From NCBI GenBank assembly GCA_933207985.1, contig OW240917.1, positions 111,572,522 to 111,636,521 on the forward strand: a stretch of DNA of 64,000 bases. Reading direction: 5' to 3'. This DNA is from Pelobates cultripes. Taxonomy: Eukaryota > Chordata > Amphibia > Anura > Pelobatidae. The notes below the pieces were generated by a model. That model saw nothing but the letters and a program-made list of their open reading frames with translations, did not search any database and was not told where the DNA came from. A program made the position numbers and the translations under genes. Below, piece by piece: positions 23,790 through 35,702 of the stretch. How positions within the stretch are numbered: position 1 is the stretch's first letter; each line of letters starts with the position of its first letter.

Positions 23790-25856
23790 TTATTGAGTGC
23801 TTGGTAGGTCATTTTTGACAGGTGAAGGAACGGAGTCATGGGGTGGGGGATGAGAAACCTGCTGACAGTTTAATTGATACGCTTTAATAAAGAAGTGAGT
23901 TTTCAAAGATTTTTTGAAGGAATGGAGGCTGGGTGAAAGTCTGATTGAGGAGGGAAGGGAGTTCCACAGAATAGGTGCAGCCCTGGAGAAGTCTTGAAGG
24001 AGAGCATCAGAGGTGGGGATCCGGGCAGAGGATAGGAGTAGGTCTTGGGCTGAGCGCAGGGGTCTCGTCGGGACATACTTGTGTATGAGGGAAGATAGGT
24101 ATGTTGGAGCAGCATTATGTAGGGATTTGTAAGCAAGCGCCAGAATTTTGAATTGGGCCCTATATCTAACTGGAAGCCAATGCAGGGACTGACAGAGCGT
24201 GGAGGCGTGGGAGGTGCGACCGGACAGGAAAATAAGCCTCGCAGCCGTATTCATTATAGATTGCAGCGGTGCAAGCTGGGAACATGTAAGACCGGTGAGA
24301 AGGGGATTGCAATAGTCAAGGCGAGAGAGAACAACAGCATGAACCAGTACCTTAGCCGCGTCCGGCGTTAGATATGGGCGGATGCGCGCTATGTTCTTGA
24401 GTTGGAAGCGACAGGATTTGGCTATCGATTGAACATGGGGAGTAAAAGAGAGATCAGAATCAAAAAGAACTCCTAGGCAGCGAGCCTGGGAGGTAGAGGT
24501 GATAGTAGCGCCGTTGACTTGGATGGCGACAGACACAGGAGTAGCAGCACTTGAGGGAGGAAAAACTAGAAGTTCTGTTTTGGACAGGTTGAGTTTAAGG
24601 AAGTGAGCAGCCATCCAGTTGGAAATAGCAGAGAGGCAGTCAGAAACACGAGTCAAGGTGGGCGGAGAGAGATCAGGGGAGGACAGGTAGATTTGCGTGT
24701 CATCTGCATATAAATGGTATTGGACGCCAAAAGAGCTGATGAGTTTACCAAGGGAGGCAGTATAGATAGAGAACAGTAGGGGGCCGAGGACAGAACCTTG
24801 GGGGACGCCGACAGGGAGGGGTTGGGGAGAAGAGGCAGAGCCAGAGAAAGAAACACTGAAGGAGCGCTGGGAGAGGTAGGAGGAGCACCAGGAGAGAGCA
24901 GAATCCCGTAGACCAAAGTTACGGAGAATGTGAAGAAGCTGTTGATGATCAACAGTGTCAAAGGCGGCAGAAAGATCAAGGAGGATTAGGATAGAGTATT
25001 GGCCGCGAGATTTAGCAGCAATTAAATCGTTGGATACTTTGGTCACAGCAGTTTCGACAGAGTGACCAGCGCGGAATCCAGACTGAAGGGGGTCAAGCAG
25101 AGAGTTGGATTCAAGAAAGTCTGTCAATCTGGCGTAGACAACTCTCTCGAGGATCTTGGAGGCAAATGGCAGTAGTGAGATAGGGCGGTAGTTGGATGGG
25201 GAGTTGGGATCGAGGTTGGGCTTTTTCAGAATTGGGGTTACGGTTGCATGTTTGAAGGCAGAGGGAAATGTGCCAGAGGAAAGGGAGAGATTGAAAATGT
25301 TAGCGAGAGGAAGAGCAAGAGAGGGAGACAAAGTGCGGATGAGATGCGAGGGAATAGGATCGAGGGAGCAGGTGGTGGGGCGGGAGGACAGGAGCAGAGC
25401 AGAAACCTCTTGTGCTGTAGCAGGTGCAAATGAGCTTAGGATGACAGGGGGAGTGGGGTTGGGTGATGTATTGATACTGGTCGGAGAAAGATTAGAGATC
25501 TCTTTCCTGATTGTAGAGATCTTCTCAGTGAAATGAGATGCAAAGTTTGTGGCGGACAAGGTGGTGGAAGGAGGGGGAGTCACAGGGCGAAGAAGTGCAT
25601 CAAAAGTGTGAAACAGGTGTTTGGGTTGGTGGGACAGTGTGCTTATGAGGGTGTTGAAGTAGCTTACTTTTGCAGAGGAAAGAGCCATGCTGTAGGAGCG
25701 CAGCATAAATTTATAGTGGACAAAGTCAGATGCAAAGTGAGACTTTCTCCAGCAGCGTTCAGCAGTTCTGGAACATTTTTGGAGGTAACGGGTCAGCTTG
25801 GTGTGCCAGGGTTGTAGTTGGGGGCGCTTGCTGGGTTTAACTGTAGGAGGTGCCAT
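23790..25856 (-). CDS. L2 LINE reverse transcriptase (ORF2 C-terminal part)
   Basis: A 688-codon open frame, unbroken to its stop. Motifs in order: [18 protein letters not shown] (RT fingers), [34 protein letters not shown] (motif A with the first catalytic Asp), [14 protein letters not shown] (motif B) and YADD at residues 383-386 (24710-24699). [13 protein letters not shown] lies near the C-terminus. The protein would copy LINE RNA at a nicked target. In full-length L2 an APE-type endonuclease is fused upstream. Here that domain is truncated and in another frame (25793-26053 retains SDHHLLTF), so the first Met is probably not a native start. It lies antisense to nothing and in the same orientation as the NDST gene. 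Lack of stops suggests a recent insertion. Confidence 0.85.
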   Translation of the reverse strand: MAPPTVKPSKRPQLQPWHTKLTRYLQKCSRTAERCWRKSHFASDFVHYKFMLRSYSMALSSAKVSYFNTLISTLSHQPKHLFHTFDALLRPVTPPPSTTLSATNFASHFTEKISTIRKEISNLSPTSINTSPNPTPPVILSSFAPATAQEVSALLLSSRPTTCSLDPIPSHLIRTLSPSLALPLANIFNLSLSSGTFPSAFKHATVTPILKKPNLDPNSPSNYRPISLLPFASKILERVVYARLTDFLESNSLLDPLQSGFRAGHSVETAVTKVSNDLIAAKSRGQYSILILLDLSAAFDTVDHQQLLHILRNFGLRDSALSWCSSYLSQRSFSVSFSGSASSPQPLPVGVPQGSVLGPLLFSIYTASLGKLISSFGVQYHLYADDTQIYLSSPDLSPPTLTRVSDCLSAISNWMAAHFLKLNLSKTELLVFPPSSAATPVSVAIQVNGATITSTSQARCLGVLFDSDLSFTPHVQSIAKSCRFQLKNIARIRPYLTPDAAKVLVHAVVLSRLDYCNPLLTGLTCSQLAPLQSIMNTAARLIFLSGRTSHASTLCQSLHWLPVRYRAQFKILALAYKSLHNAAPTYLSSLIHKYVPTRPLRSAQDLLLSSARIPTSDALLQDFSRAAPILWNSLPSSIRLSPSLHSFKKSLKTHFFIKAYQLNCQQVSHPPPHDSVPSPVKNDLPSTQ

Positions 25857-26210
25857 GATGTCAAGTTGTAGAGTGAGGTTGCAGAGTTAGGGCAGTTGTG
25901 ATTTGAGATGGGTAAAAGGAGTGTTTGGAGTTTAGTGGAGAAGTGCTGGAGATCGAGAGAGTTGAGGTTTCTGTGAGGTTGGAGAGTGGACGGTGGTGAG
26001 ATTTTGGTATGGGGTATGCAGATGTTAAATGTTAGCAGATGGTGGTCAGACAAAGGAAATGGAGCAGTGGCGAGATCAGAGGTAGTACAGAGATTGGTGA
26101 AGATGAGGTCAAGAGTGTTTCCTGCAGTGTGAGTTGCTGAGGAAGAAATCTGTGTGAGTCCAAAGGAGGAGGTTACAGAGAGCAGACGAGAGGCATCAGG
26201 GCAATTGAGC
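25793..26210 (-). pseudogene. L2 endonuclease domain remnant
   Basis: On the minus strand, LDLIFTNLCTTSDLATAPF leads into PLSDHHLLTFNI, the C-terminal SDH motif of APE-type LINE endonucleases. The N-terminal catalytic part is missing and the frame shifts before the RT frame. Confidence 0.75.
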
Positions 26211-26271
26211 TTTTTAAATTTTTTTTGTTAAGGTGGGTTTGCGTGCGGGTGCATACTCTACACCCCCATAA

Positions 26272-26679
26272 TCAATGACTGGCATTAGCATTTGTTGCAC
26301 TATCCTGTTTCCTTACTGTAGGGCCAAGGCAGGATTTGTTTCTGTACAGGGCACCTAGTTTTAGGTAAAGTTTTGAAGAGATTTTTTCAATGTGAAGGCC
26401 AAAGGATAGATTGGGGTCTAGCAACATACCTAGATATTTAAAAGAACAGACTGCTGTCATTGTGCTATTTGAATTTGTTCTGATACATAATTGTTGATTT
26501 TGTAGTTTACATAATCTAGGTACAGTTCCAAAGATCATTGTAACAGTTTTGTTAGTGTTTAGGAAGTATTTGTTATCCACTATCCACTTTTCAACCTCTG
26601 TGAATTGGTTTTGGAGCACAGCCTCAAGCTGCGGTAGCTTGGGTTTACTAGTGTAGATTACAGTGTTGTCTGCATACAT
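26272..26679 (-). pseudogene. RT fragment of the host LINE
   Basis: The translation begins MYADNTVIYTSKPKLPQLEA, a mutated YADD box (third residue of the catalytic pair region changed to Asn). It continues with VEKWIVDNKYFLNTNKT and FKYLGMLLDPNLSF, standard LINE RT palm/thumb phrases. The frame is cut upstream. It is non-functional. Confidence 0.75.
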
Positions 26680-27040
26680 GTGTACAGTTGAGGATTTGCA
26701 GACGTTAGGCAGATCATTTATAAATCATGTGAATAGCAGGGGTCCGAGTACGGAGCATTGGGGAACACCACACGTGACTGGAAGAGGGAGAGAAGCGCTA
26801 TCAGAAATGGCCACATATTACAATCGGTCTGAAACATATGATTGTAACCAGGTTAGTGGACGATCACCAACGTCTGAGTTTTTACATTTTTGCAAAAGAA
26901 CGCCATGGTCTACTGTGTCAAAGGCCTTGGCAAAATCAAGGAAAATAGCTCCAGTTAAGTCTCTTTGTTCCATGTCAATTTGGATGTCATTGCAAACTTT
27001 TAAGAGGGCAGTTGAAGTTGAGTGATTTTGTGGATTTATT

Positions 27041-27915
27041 ACACATATTTATATAACTTTTATAATGTAGAAAAGATGCACGGAGTTTTCATCTGATATT
27101 TCCCTTTGAGTCAAGATGTGCTGTATTAGAAATTTAATGATGAATAAACATGGTCAAATTTTAAAAACAAGTTATATGTGAATATTATTATGTGTATTAT
27201 GTGGGGGGGAAAAAAGATTACTTCCACATACTGAATTGTTGCCCATATCTGTAGAATGGGCAAAATTAAATACATGTGGTTCACTAGCACCTACCCTCCA
27301 TAAAACATGCTTTCAGAGATTTAGAAAATAAAGTATTTAATACTGTTATAATATAGTTGTTTGTATTGTGTGTCAATTATTTATTTTATATCTGTCTACT
27401 ACATGTCTCTGAGCATAAATTCATGATTTTTTAGTACATGAATTCAGGATTTCATTCTGTAAATAGTTTATTTTTCAGGTTAACACATGTAAACCTGACC
27501 GATTTTGTTTTACAACAGGTTCCAATGCAATATTTCCAATTATTGTCAACATATTGTTCAGCTGTCATTTTAAATTATTTTCTCCTCCTTCTACTGGGCT
27601 CCTTGACAATGTATTAAACACATCACTGCTTTTGCATCCTAGATTTTGAATGTGCTAGCAAATAAATAACTGTATGTTTTATTTACTTCTGTATTAAATT
27701 GAATATATCATTAAAAATATTGTTGTATTTTTTTTATATATGAATGAATTATAAAGTCTTTTAAATGCACACTATAAATGCACACGTCCAATAGCTTATT
27801 TAAACTATTTTATTAATCTGTTATCTCTGCATGGTGTCTCATGTAGGAGGTCTGTCCACTGAGCTATGGGCTTTCAGAAGTCTTATCAAAGATAGCTTTA
27901 TAAAATTGGCCTATA
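27041..27915. other. Gene-free intron sequence
   Basis: Very AT-rich, no exon or transposon protein recognised. Confidence 0.5.
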
Positions 27916-27918
27916 CTT

Positions 27919-28387
27919 AAAGGGATACTATAAGCACCCAGACGACTTCATGTCTTTGAAGTGGTCTGTGTGCAATGTCCCTGCCCTCCTTAGTCCTGCA
28001 ATGTTAATTATTGCAGGGTTAAGACTGCCTCTAGTAACGGTCAATTAAACAGCCACCAGAGGCACTTCCTGCTTGCTAGGTGCCTTTTGGTAGTCTGACG
28101 CTGGACGTTCCTATGTGTATGAAGACATCCATCATCAGGGCCAAATGTGCTCACGGCACTCACAGTGCATACGCATTATCATCCCACAGGTCCACCAGGT
28201 GACTTTGAAGGAGGTGAAGTGCTGATCCAGTGCCAAGGGAGACCGTCGCTGGAATCTGGAAAGTGTTAAAATTATTTTTTAACCCTTACAGTGCGGGAGA
28301 AGTGTCGCGTGGGAGGGAGATGGGCAGAGTATGCTATAGTTCTAAGAATACAGATTTGTATTGCTTGCACTATAGTATCCCTCTAAC
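27919..28387. mobile_element. MITE with AGGGATACTATA inverted termini
   Basis: Left end TTAAAGGGATACTATAAGCA and right end CACTATAGTATCCCTCTAA are inverted repeats with TTAA (left) and CTAA (right) outside. About 465 bp, without coding potential. The fragment at 10649-10935 is related. Confidence 0.75.
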
Positions 28388-28685
28388 ATTAGTCTCCAAA
28401 AGCATAACAAAACGAAAAAGCCAAAAATAAGTTGAAGTAAGTTGTCTAGAACTGGTTTTGACAGGGCTCTTGACACTGGTTTGCTTTTAAGGAATGATTA
28501 TTGTCGCACAGTGTTTCCCTAACCACTAATCAAGATTCACCAACAGTCTAGGTTTTGTCAGTATCTCCACTGAAATGAAACAGGGAAATACATAAATCCT
28601 GGGCTGTTGGTGGGCCATGAAGATGTTTGGGAACCACTGTAGTAGGCACGTTAAAGGTACATTGCAAACACCATAACTACTAGAG

Positions 28686-29529
28686 CAAGCATGTCAAACT
28701 CGAGGCCACAAGGACCATCTTTGCTGCCCGGCAAGCCACGAGTGCATGCTGGTGTTATAGCAGAGTAGGCACCTGCTTTCTCCATATTGCAGGTGCCTAC
28801 TCTGCTTACATTTACCCGGCCGGGGAGGAGGGCCGCGAGGGAGCTCAGTGTTCCTGCTCCTCACTGCTCCCTCGCGCGCTCCGACTGAAGTGAAGCTGGG
28901 CACTGGAATATGACGTCATATTCCAGCACCCAGCATCACTAAACCGCGCGCGGGAGCAGTGAGGAGCTGGAAGGACCCCAGGGAGATGCCCCCCAAGGAG
29001 CAATAATGAAAAGTATGTGTGTGTCAGTGAGTGTGTGTCTGTCTGTGTGTGTCTGTGTGTGAGTATGTGTGTGTGGGTGTCTGTCTGTTTGTGAGTGTGT
29101 GTGTCTGTCTGTTTGTGAGTGTGTGTCTGCCAGTGAGTATGTGTGTGTGTCTGTCTGTCAGTGAGTATGTGTGTGTGTGTGTGTCTGTCTGTTAGTGTGT
29201 CTGTATGTGTCTGTCTGTGAGTATGTGTGTCTGTCAGTGAGTATGTGGGTGTGCCTGTGTGTGTGTGTCTGTCAGTGTGTGTGTGCCTGTCTGTTTGTGA
29301 GTGTGTGTGTGTGTCAATCAGTGAATGTGTCTGTATGTGTCTGTCTGTCTGTGAGTATGTGTGTGTGTGTCTGTCAGTGAGTATGTGTGTGTGTGTGTGT
29401 GTGTCTGTCTGTCTGTCAGTGAGTATGTGTGTGTCTGTCAGTGAGTATGTGTGTGTGTGTGTGTGTGGCCCACATAAACTTAAACCTTGCTTATGTGGCC
29501 CGTGCCACACTTTGAGTTTGACATGCTTG
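28686..29529. mobile_element. hAT-type MITE with 8-bp target duplication
   Basis: Termini CAAGCATGTCAAACTC and GAGTTTGACATGCTTG are perfect 16-bp inverted repeats. The 8-bp TACTAGAG is duplicated outside (28678-28685 and 29530-29537), the hallmark of hAT transposition. Internally it has a GC-rich half with a hairpin (GCAGAGTAGGCACCTGC and its inverse near 28758-28805), the palindrome TGGAATATGACGTCATATTCCA and a long TG-rich minisatellite. It has no transposase. Confidence 0.9.
29007..29467. repeat. TG/TCTG-rich minisatellite
   Basis: About 460 bp of irregular GTGTGT, CTGTCTGT and AGTGAGTATG units inside the hAT-type MITE. Long open frames on both strands here (e.g. 221 codons on the minus strand) are repeat artefacts. 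Confidence 0.9.
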
Positions 29530-29895
29530 TACTAGAGCATGCTGTAGTAGTTATGATGCCAAACATGCCCTGGTGCCCCCCAATATAAGTAGGAAAACTA
29601 GTTTAGAATGGAATAACTTCTTACTTGGGGTCCTCCAGGAACCTGAAACATGCTTCTTAAGCTAAGCCAAGAGGTGTAGCTGTCTATGAGCCAATCCTGC
29701 ACTGCAGTATTTAGCTCTTAAGAACTAATGGAAGCACACAACAGGAGCTCCAAGTTCTCCTGAAGGCTGCAGAATGGAGGGGAGCCTCATCTGGCAGACA
29801 CTAGATAAGAAGTCAAACTGCTGTAAAATGGTTTTACTACTTATATTGGGTGAGGGGGCACAAGAGTTATGATGCTCTGAGTGTTCTGTTAATGT

Positions 29896-30555
29896 CAGCT
29901 ATAATATTTAGGTGTATATAGTCATAATTGAGCTGTCACCATGTTACTGATGAGCCACACATGTAAAACCTACAAACTCAGTATTCTTGTTGTGTAGTAA
30001 TAGGCTTTTAAGTTGATCCCATAGAGAACTAGTGATCAGGAGTATACCACAGTTTATAGACTGTGGGCATAGTATGGTGTTAAGCCAGCTACCTCCTTCT
30101 ACAATTAATTAATCAACTAGACAGTGGGCAACAAAAATAAGTGTATGTTTGGGAGTGGGTTGGCAATCCACATATCCATTGTCAATGTTGAGGTGGGGAG
30201 GTAAATGTTTGTGGCGAGAAACTAATCACATTCTGAGCTTTGGGGTTCCCTAGTCAGTTAATAAAGTATGTATTCTTTAGAATTGCTAAAATATTTATGT
30301 TGACTTATCATCTTGGTGGAGCACATAAAGGGTAAAACCGTTTTTGCACCATACTGAAATGTTAGCTAGTACAAAACCACAGATGCCTCTACAATGATGT
30401 TAATGCTGAGCAGTCGTTCAAAATGTGGTACACTATTATTTTATACAATAAATAGCAAACATTAAGAAAAAAGTCATTTAGCTCTAAAAAAAACCCCAAA
30501 CATTTACCAAATTATAAAATGTAATTCCTTATAGCATTTATTATTTTTTCTAATT
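29896..30555. other. Gene-free intron sequence 3' of NDST exon B
   Basis: No coding support beyond the exon. The region just below 30562 is the start of an 8.1-kb intron. Confidence 0.5.
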
Positions 30556-30561
30556 TCTCAC

Positions 30562-30658
30562 CGGTTTTCTGAGGTCCAACAACTAGGAATTTTGGTAGAC
30601 GATCACATGCTTTTTCTTTAGACCAAATATCTCTGTGACGTTTGTCATCACATGGGTT
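30562..30658 (-). CDS. ndst3: NDST exon B: start of sulfotransferase domain, PAPS loop
   Basis: This 97-nt exon follows a TTTTGTAG acceptor and ends in phase 1 before GTGAGAAA. It encodes [20 protein letters not shown] followed by [12 protein letters not shown] plus one base of a Gly codon. GPQKTG is the 5'-phosphosulfate-binding loop of the NDST sulfotransferase domain. Its lysine (codon at 30568-30566) corresponds to the catalytic Lys614 of NDST1. Being 97 nt long and too short for an ordinary ORF scan, it was found by reading the minus strand. The split Gly codon completes correctly in exon C. Confidence 0.93.
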
Positions 30659-30664
30659 CTACAA

Positions 30665-32185
30665 AATATTTAAAGATGAGTACTGTAACATTACAATAAA
30701 TATAATTATTAAAGAAAAACATTTAAGAAATGCTCATTAAAAAGTTTCTTAATGACCTCATGAAAGTCGACTGGAACAATAACTGCAAAACATCAGATTG
30801 AAATAACCCAGACATATTCACATTAAAATAGAAAATCATTAAAAGATCATGTGTTGAAATCTATAGGTGATAGATTTATTTTCCTGTTAACAGATTGTCA
30901 GTTACCAACAGAGTTATTCACTAAAGTGTTGTGAATTTAAAGTCACTATAGTGTTGGGAATTCTAGGTGAAAATCAAATATTAGGCTAAAATAGCCAAAC
31001 ATTATTAAACATTATTTTATAAAGCAATATAAACATTTTAGCAAGATTTAAAAATAACAAAAAAAGGAAGGGAAAACAAAAAACAATTTAAACAAAAAAT
31101 TACAATATCACGCTTAAGCCAATAAAGATTACAATTCAATACAATACGATTTACTGTGAATTAGGATGGTATAAAATGTACAATTAAGTAAAGATGTTTT
31201 ATTTACAAACTATTCCAAGAGAGAACATAAAATATTTAGACAATAAGGCATAATTACACATGGTGTTTCTTTTTACTATTTGTCTCCCACTCTGTCCATT
31301 CCCTCTTCAATTCCACCTATTAAGGAGTAAACTGTCTAATAGCTAGTTTGTAAGTTGTTTGCAAATATTAATGAAATAACCTCTCCATCTGGTGGAACAG
31401 GAGTAGACTTCCAGTAACATGGTATGACAGAAGTGGCAGCTAAAAGAATGTAATCTACAATATTCTTTTATTATTAATTAATTATTATTGATTGTAGTAG
31501 GAAAATAATTGAACAGCCCTATTTGAGGAGATAATACACTGATGGACAGAGATGTAATTTTGATCAAGTGTGTACTGATTTCCAGAGCAGTTTTAACTTC
31601 TTACAATGACACCAATTCACCACTGTATCACCAACATTTGTCAGAGCAACCTGTGAATTTTTTTTTGTTTTACAGTGAAGCATATGCCACCTGTATACAA
31701 TTTAGTGATTCGCTACGTGATTTGAACATTGTGTGAGGCACTAGTAACTCTATACCAATCTGAAAGGTCATGATCAAAACTCAACTCTTATTACCATATT
31801 TGGTATGAATCAATATGTGAATAACATAAAGAAATTGCATGAGTTTGATTCAGATTCTGTATATATAACTATTCTAACCATGATGCATTCAATATATCCA
31901 TTTTATTGGTCTGCACAAGGAATATTACAATGTTCTTTCAATTTTGCTAGTATGAAGGAATTCTGAGACGTTAAAGAATTATCTACATTTTATCAACTTT
32001 TTGAAAGACATATGTAGTTGGTAGTGAACTAAATCATCAAGACTGAAAACTGAGAAATTGTGCCAAGATTCCGGTGTAACGTGTGATATAAAGTACATTT
32101 TAGGCAGATTTGAAAGGCATGGCACAAGACAATTATTATTTGACACAATAGTTTTAAACAAAATGTCCCACATCTGATCATCAGT
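30665..32185. other. Gene-free intron sequence 5' of NDST exon B
   Basis: AT-rich with no recognisable repeat protein. Open frames at 31542-31736 and 31979-32173 are short and unrecognised. Confidence 0.5.
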
Positions 32186-33544
32186 CAGTGTGGTTTAATA
32201 TAAGAACTGTGACTGAGTCACACCACACAAAAACAAAAGTTTTAGACTTTAGAAAAACAGACTTTTATAAAATTAGAATATGCGTAAAGGAGTCCTTGTC
32301 AGACTGGAACAGTTTAAATGGAGCATATTTAAAAGTTGCACTGCTGAAGACAACAGAAAATTGCATTAGGCTTGTCAGTAAAAGCAAAACATTTAAGAAA
32401 TCACTGTGGTACTCTGCAGATGTGGCTAAAATAGTAAAAAACTAAAAGTTAGCATTTAGTAATTATAACAAACCCAGAGTGAGGAAGATAGACAGATCTA
32501 TAAAATTAGGTAGAAGAGGCTAGTAAGTTATAAGAGCCTCCAAAGCACACACAGTAGAGAAAATAGCAGTCAGTAAAAAAAGGGGGATTAAACATTTTTT
32601 AGATACATAAATGAGAAAAGGAAAGTAAAACAAGGATTAGTTAGATTAAAAACAAAAGAAGGAAGGTATGTTGAAGAGGATAAAGGTATAGCTGATTGCC
32701 TCAATGAATATTTTTGTTCAGTATTTACAGATGAAAATTAAGGAAAGGGGTCTAAGCTAGGAAAAAGGACAAATGCATCATTTGATACATGTGAGTTTAC
32801 AGAGGAAGAGGTTCTATTTCAACTGTCAAAAGTAAAGACAAATAAGTCGATGGGTCCTGATGTGATACACCCAAAGTTATTAAAAGAACTTAGTGGTGTA
32901 CTAGCAAAACCATTAACAAATTTAATTAACCAATCATTGTTAACATGAGTAGTCCCAGAAGATTGGAAATTAGCGAATGTTGTACCCATTCACAAGAAAG
33001 GTATTAGGGATGAGTCGGGCAACTATAGGCCAGTAAGCCTTACTTCAGAGTTGGGAAAGTGATGGAAACCCTGTTAACATCTAAAATCACATGGATTTCA
33101 AGATCAGAGACAACATGGGTTTACTTCAGGGAGATCATGCCAGACTAATCTTATTGAATTATTTGAGTGGGTAACTAAAATAATAGATCAGGGTGGTGCA
33201 GTAGACATTGCCTACCTAGATTTCAGTAAGGCTTTTGACACTGGTCCACATAGAAGGCTCATTAATAAACTGCAATCTTTAAGTTTGGATTCCAATATTG
33301 TTGAATGGGTTAGGCAGTGGCTAAATGACAGACAACAGAGGGTTGTTGTCAATGGAGTATATTCGAAGCAAGGTCTAGTTACCAGTGAGGTACGTCTGTA
33401 CTTGGACCCATTCTCTTTAATATTTTTATTAGTGATATTGCAGAAGGTCTAGATGGTAAGGTATGTCTTTTTGCTGATGATACTAAGATATGTAACAGGG
33501 TTGATGTTCCAAAATGGTCAGAGCTTTGGCAACTGACATTTAAT

Positions 33545-33976
33545 GTGGATAAGTGCAAGATAATGCACCTTGGATGTAAAAACCCAAGGGCAGAGTATAG
33601 GATATTTCATACCCTACTAACCTCAACATCTGAGGAAAGAGATTTAGGAGTTATTATTTCAGATGACTTAAAGGTAGGAATACAATATAATAGACCAGCT
33701 GGAAATGCTAGCAGAATGCTTGGTTGTATAGGGAGAGGTATTAGCAGTAGAAAGAGGGAAGTGCTCATGTCATTGTACAGAACACTGGTGAGACTTTACT
33801 TGGAGTATAGTACGCAGTACTGGAGGCCGTATCCTCAGAAGGATATTGCTACTCTAGTAAGAGTTCAGAGAAGGGCTACTAAACTGGTTCATGGATTGCA
33901 GGATAAAACTTACCAGAAAAGGCTAAAGGATCTTAACATGTGTAGCTTGGAGGAAAGACGAGACTGGGGGATATGA
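33545..33976 (+). pseudogene. CR1 reverse transcriptase, C-terminal part
   Basis: The 143-codon frame contains DKCKIMHLGCKNPRAEYRI, DLGVIISDDLKVGIQYN and VQRRATKLVHGLQDKTYQKR. These are typical of the RT thumb and the C-terminal domain of CR1 ORF2. It is disconnected from the palm domain by frameshifts and truncated by the Tc1 insertion downstream. It is not a host gene. Confidence 0.85.
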
Positions 33977-34066
33977 TAGAAACATTTAAATACATAAAGG
34001 GAATCAAAGCAGTAAAGGAGGAGACTATATTTAAAAGAAGAAAAACTACCACAACAAGAGGACATA

Positions 34067-35702
34067 CAGTGCCTTGCAAAAGTATTCCACCCCACACCCC
34101 CTTGGCATTTATTGTGTTTTATTGCCTCACAACCTGGAATTAACATGGATTGTTTGAGGATTTGCATAATTTAATTTACAGAACATGCCCACAACTTTGA
34201 AGATTTTTTTTTTATTATTGTGAAGCAAACAACAAATAGGACAAAATAACAAAAAAATTCAATGTGCATAACTATTCACCCCCCTAAAGTCAATACTTTG
34301 TAGAGCCACCTTTTGTGGCAATCACAGCTCCAAGTCGCTTTGGATAAGTCTCTATGAGCTTGCCACATCTTACCACTGGGATTTTTGCCCATTCCTCCTT
34401 GCAAAACTGCTCCAGCTCCTTCAAGTTGGATGGTTTGCGCGTGTGAACAGCAATCTTTAAGTCTGACCACAGATTTTCTATTGGATTGAGGTCTAGGCTT
34501 TGACTAGGCCATTCCAACACATTTACATGTTTCCCCTTAAACTACTCAAGTGTTGCTTTAGTAGTGTGTTTTGGGGTCATTGTCCTGCTGGAAGGTGAAA
34601 CTCCATCCTAGCCTCAAATCACGCACAGAGTGGTACAGTTTTTGCTCAAGAATATCCCTGTATTTAGCACCATCCATCTTTCCCTCAACTCTGACCAGTT
34701 TCCCAGTTCTGGCTGCTGAAAAACATCCAGACAGCATGATGCTGCCACCACCATGTTTCACTGTGGGGATGGTGTTCTTTGGGTGATGTGATGTGTTGGG
34801 TTTGCGCCAGACATAGGGTTTTCTTTAATGGCTGAAAAGTTAAATTTTAGTCTCATCAGACCAGAGCACCTTCCTGCATACATTTTGGGAGTCTGAGTTT
34901 CGCAAACTCAAAACATGCCATTTAGTTTTTTTGGTGAAAGTAATGGCTTTCTTCTGGCCACTCTGCCATAAAGCCCAACTCTATGGAGCGTATGGCTTAT
35001 TGTCATCCTATGTATAGATACTCCAGTCTCTGCTGTGGAACTCTGCAGTTCCTCCAGGGTTACCTTAGGTCTCGTGATGCCTCTCTGATTAATTCCCTCC
35101 TTGCCCGGTCCGTGAGTTTTGGTGGGCGGCCGTCTCTTGGCAGGTTTGCTGTTGTGCCATGTTCTTTCCATTTGGTTATGATAGGTTTGATGGTGCTCCT
35201 GGGGATCATCAAAGATTTGGATATTTTTTTATAACCTAACCCTGACTTGTACTTCTCAACAACATTGTCCCTTACTTGTTTGGAGAGTTCCTTGGTCTTC
35301 ATGGCAGTGTTTGGTTAGTGGTGCCTCTTGCTTAGGTGTTGCAGCCTCTGGGGCCTCTCAAACAAGGTGTGTATATGTAATGACAGATCATGTGACACTT
35401 AGATTGCACAGAGGTGGACATCATTTCACTAATTATGTGACTTCTGAAGGTATTTGGTTGCACCAGAGCTTTTTATTGGCTTCATAACAGCGGGGGTGAA
35501 TACATACGCACATGCCAATTTTCTGTTTTCTACTTCTAAAAAAAAAATTTATGTATAGATTTTTCTCATTTCACTTCACCAACATAGACTATTGTGTTCC
35601 GTTCCATCACATAAAATTCCGATTAATAAAACATTAAAGTTAAGGCTGTAATGTAACAAAATAGGTAAAAAGTCAAGGGGTGAATACTTTTGCAAGGCAC
35701 TG
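34067..35702 (-). mobile_element. Complete-length but dead Tc1-like transposon
   Basis: 1,636 bp between TA dinucleotides (34065-34066 and 35703-35704), with inverted termini CAGTGCCTTGCAAAAGTATT and the reverse at the right end. The transposase is on the minus strand, broken into at least four frames (35302-35060, 35171-34908, 34761-34558, 34520-34290). Inserted in the CR1, so it is the younger of the two. Confidence 0.93.
34290..35302 (-). pseudogene. Tc1 transposase pseudogene (DD34E type)
   Basis: The N-terminal frame starts MKTKELSKQVRDNVVEKYKS, with SGLGYKKISKSLMIPRSTIK (first paired-type helix-turn-helix) and a GRPPKLT hook-like motif. The next frame holds TLEELQSSTAETGVSIHRMT (second helix-turn-helix). 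The third includes QQDNDPK with the second catalytic Asp and the fourth LEWPSQSLDLNPIENLW with the catalytic Glu. Counting through the frame break between them is consistent with the 34-residue D-E spacing of Tc1 enzymes. Frame breaks and a stop make the gene inactive. Its product would have cut and pasted the element at TA sites. Confidence 0.9.

Larger units (their letters stand above)
23560..26215 (-). mobile_element. L2 LINE, 5'-truncated, with long open RT frame
   Basis: The 3' end is an (ATT)n tract at 23556-23597 followed (in + sense) by TATATAGTGCCAACAAATTC. The coding part includes the end of the endonuclease domain, with SDHHLLTF at about 26050 on the minus strand, and a complete RT region at 23790-25856. 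The 5' end is lost within the endonuclease region near 26210. A frameshift close to 25865 separates the two parts. Confidence 0.85.
22660..27040 (-). mobile_element. Host LINE (L2/Rex-like), degraded and split by an L2
   Basis: The minus-strand 3' end lies at an ATTTATTTATTT tract near 22675, followed by a 3' UTR-like region (CAGGATGGATACATTGAG). RT coding remnants lie at 26272-26679 and continue to about 27025 on the minus strand. The body is interrupted by the L2 at 23560-26215 and carries a tandem duplication. It fills much of the intron between NDST exons B and C. Confidence 0.65.
28650..29895. mobile_element. TTAAAGG-type MITE, host of the hAT-type insertion
   Basis: TTAAAGGTACATTGCAAACA at 28650 and a small palindrome CATAACTACTAGAGCATGC...GTAGTAGTTATG are interrupted by the element at 28686-29529. 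The right end is uncertain. Confidence 0.4.

Noticed and set aside
23790..25856. 688-codon ORF as a possible host gene
   Set aside because: It has a complete set of L2 reverse transcriptase motifs and an L2 tail with (ATT)n, so it belongs to a LINE.
28845..29535. Open frames up to 221 codons across the TG-rich region on both strands
   Set aside because: They translate to His/Thr or Cys/Val dipeptide strings generated by the TG/TCTG minisatellite; no protein family matches such composition.
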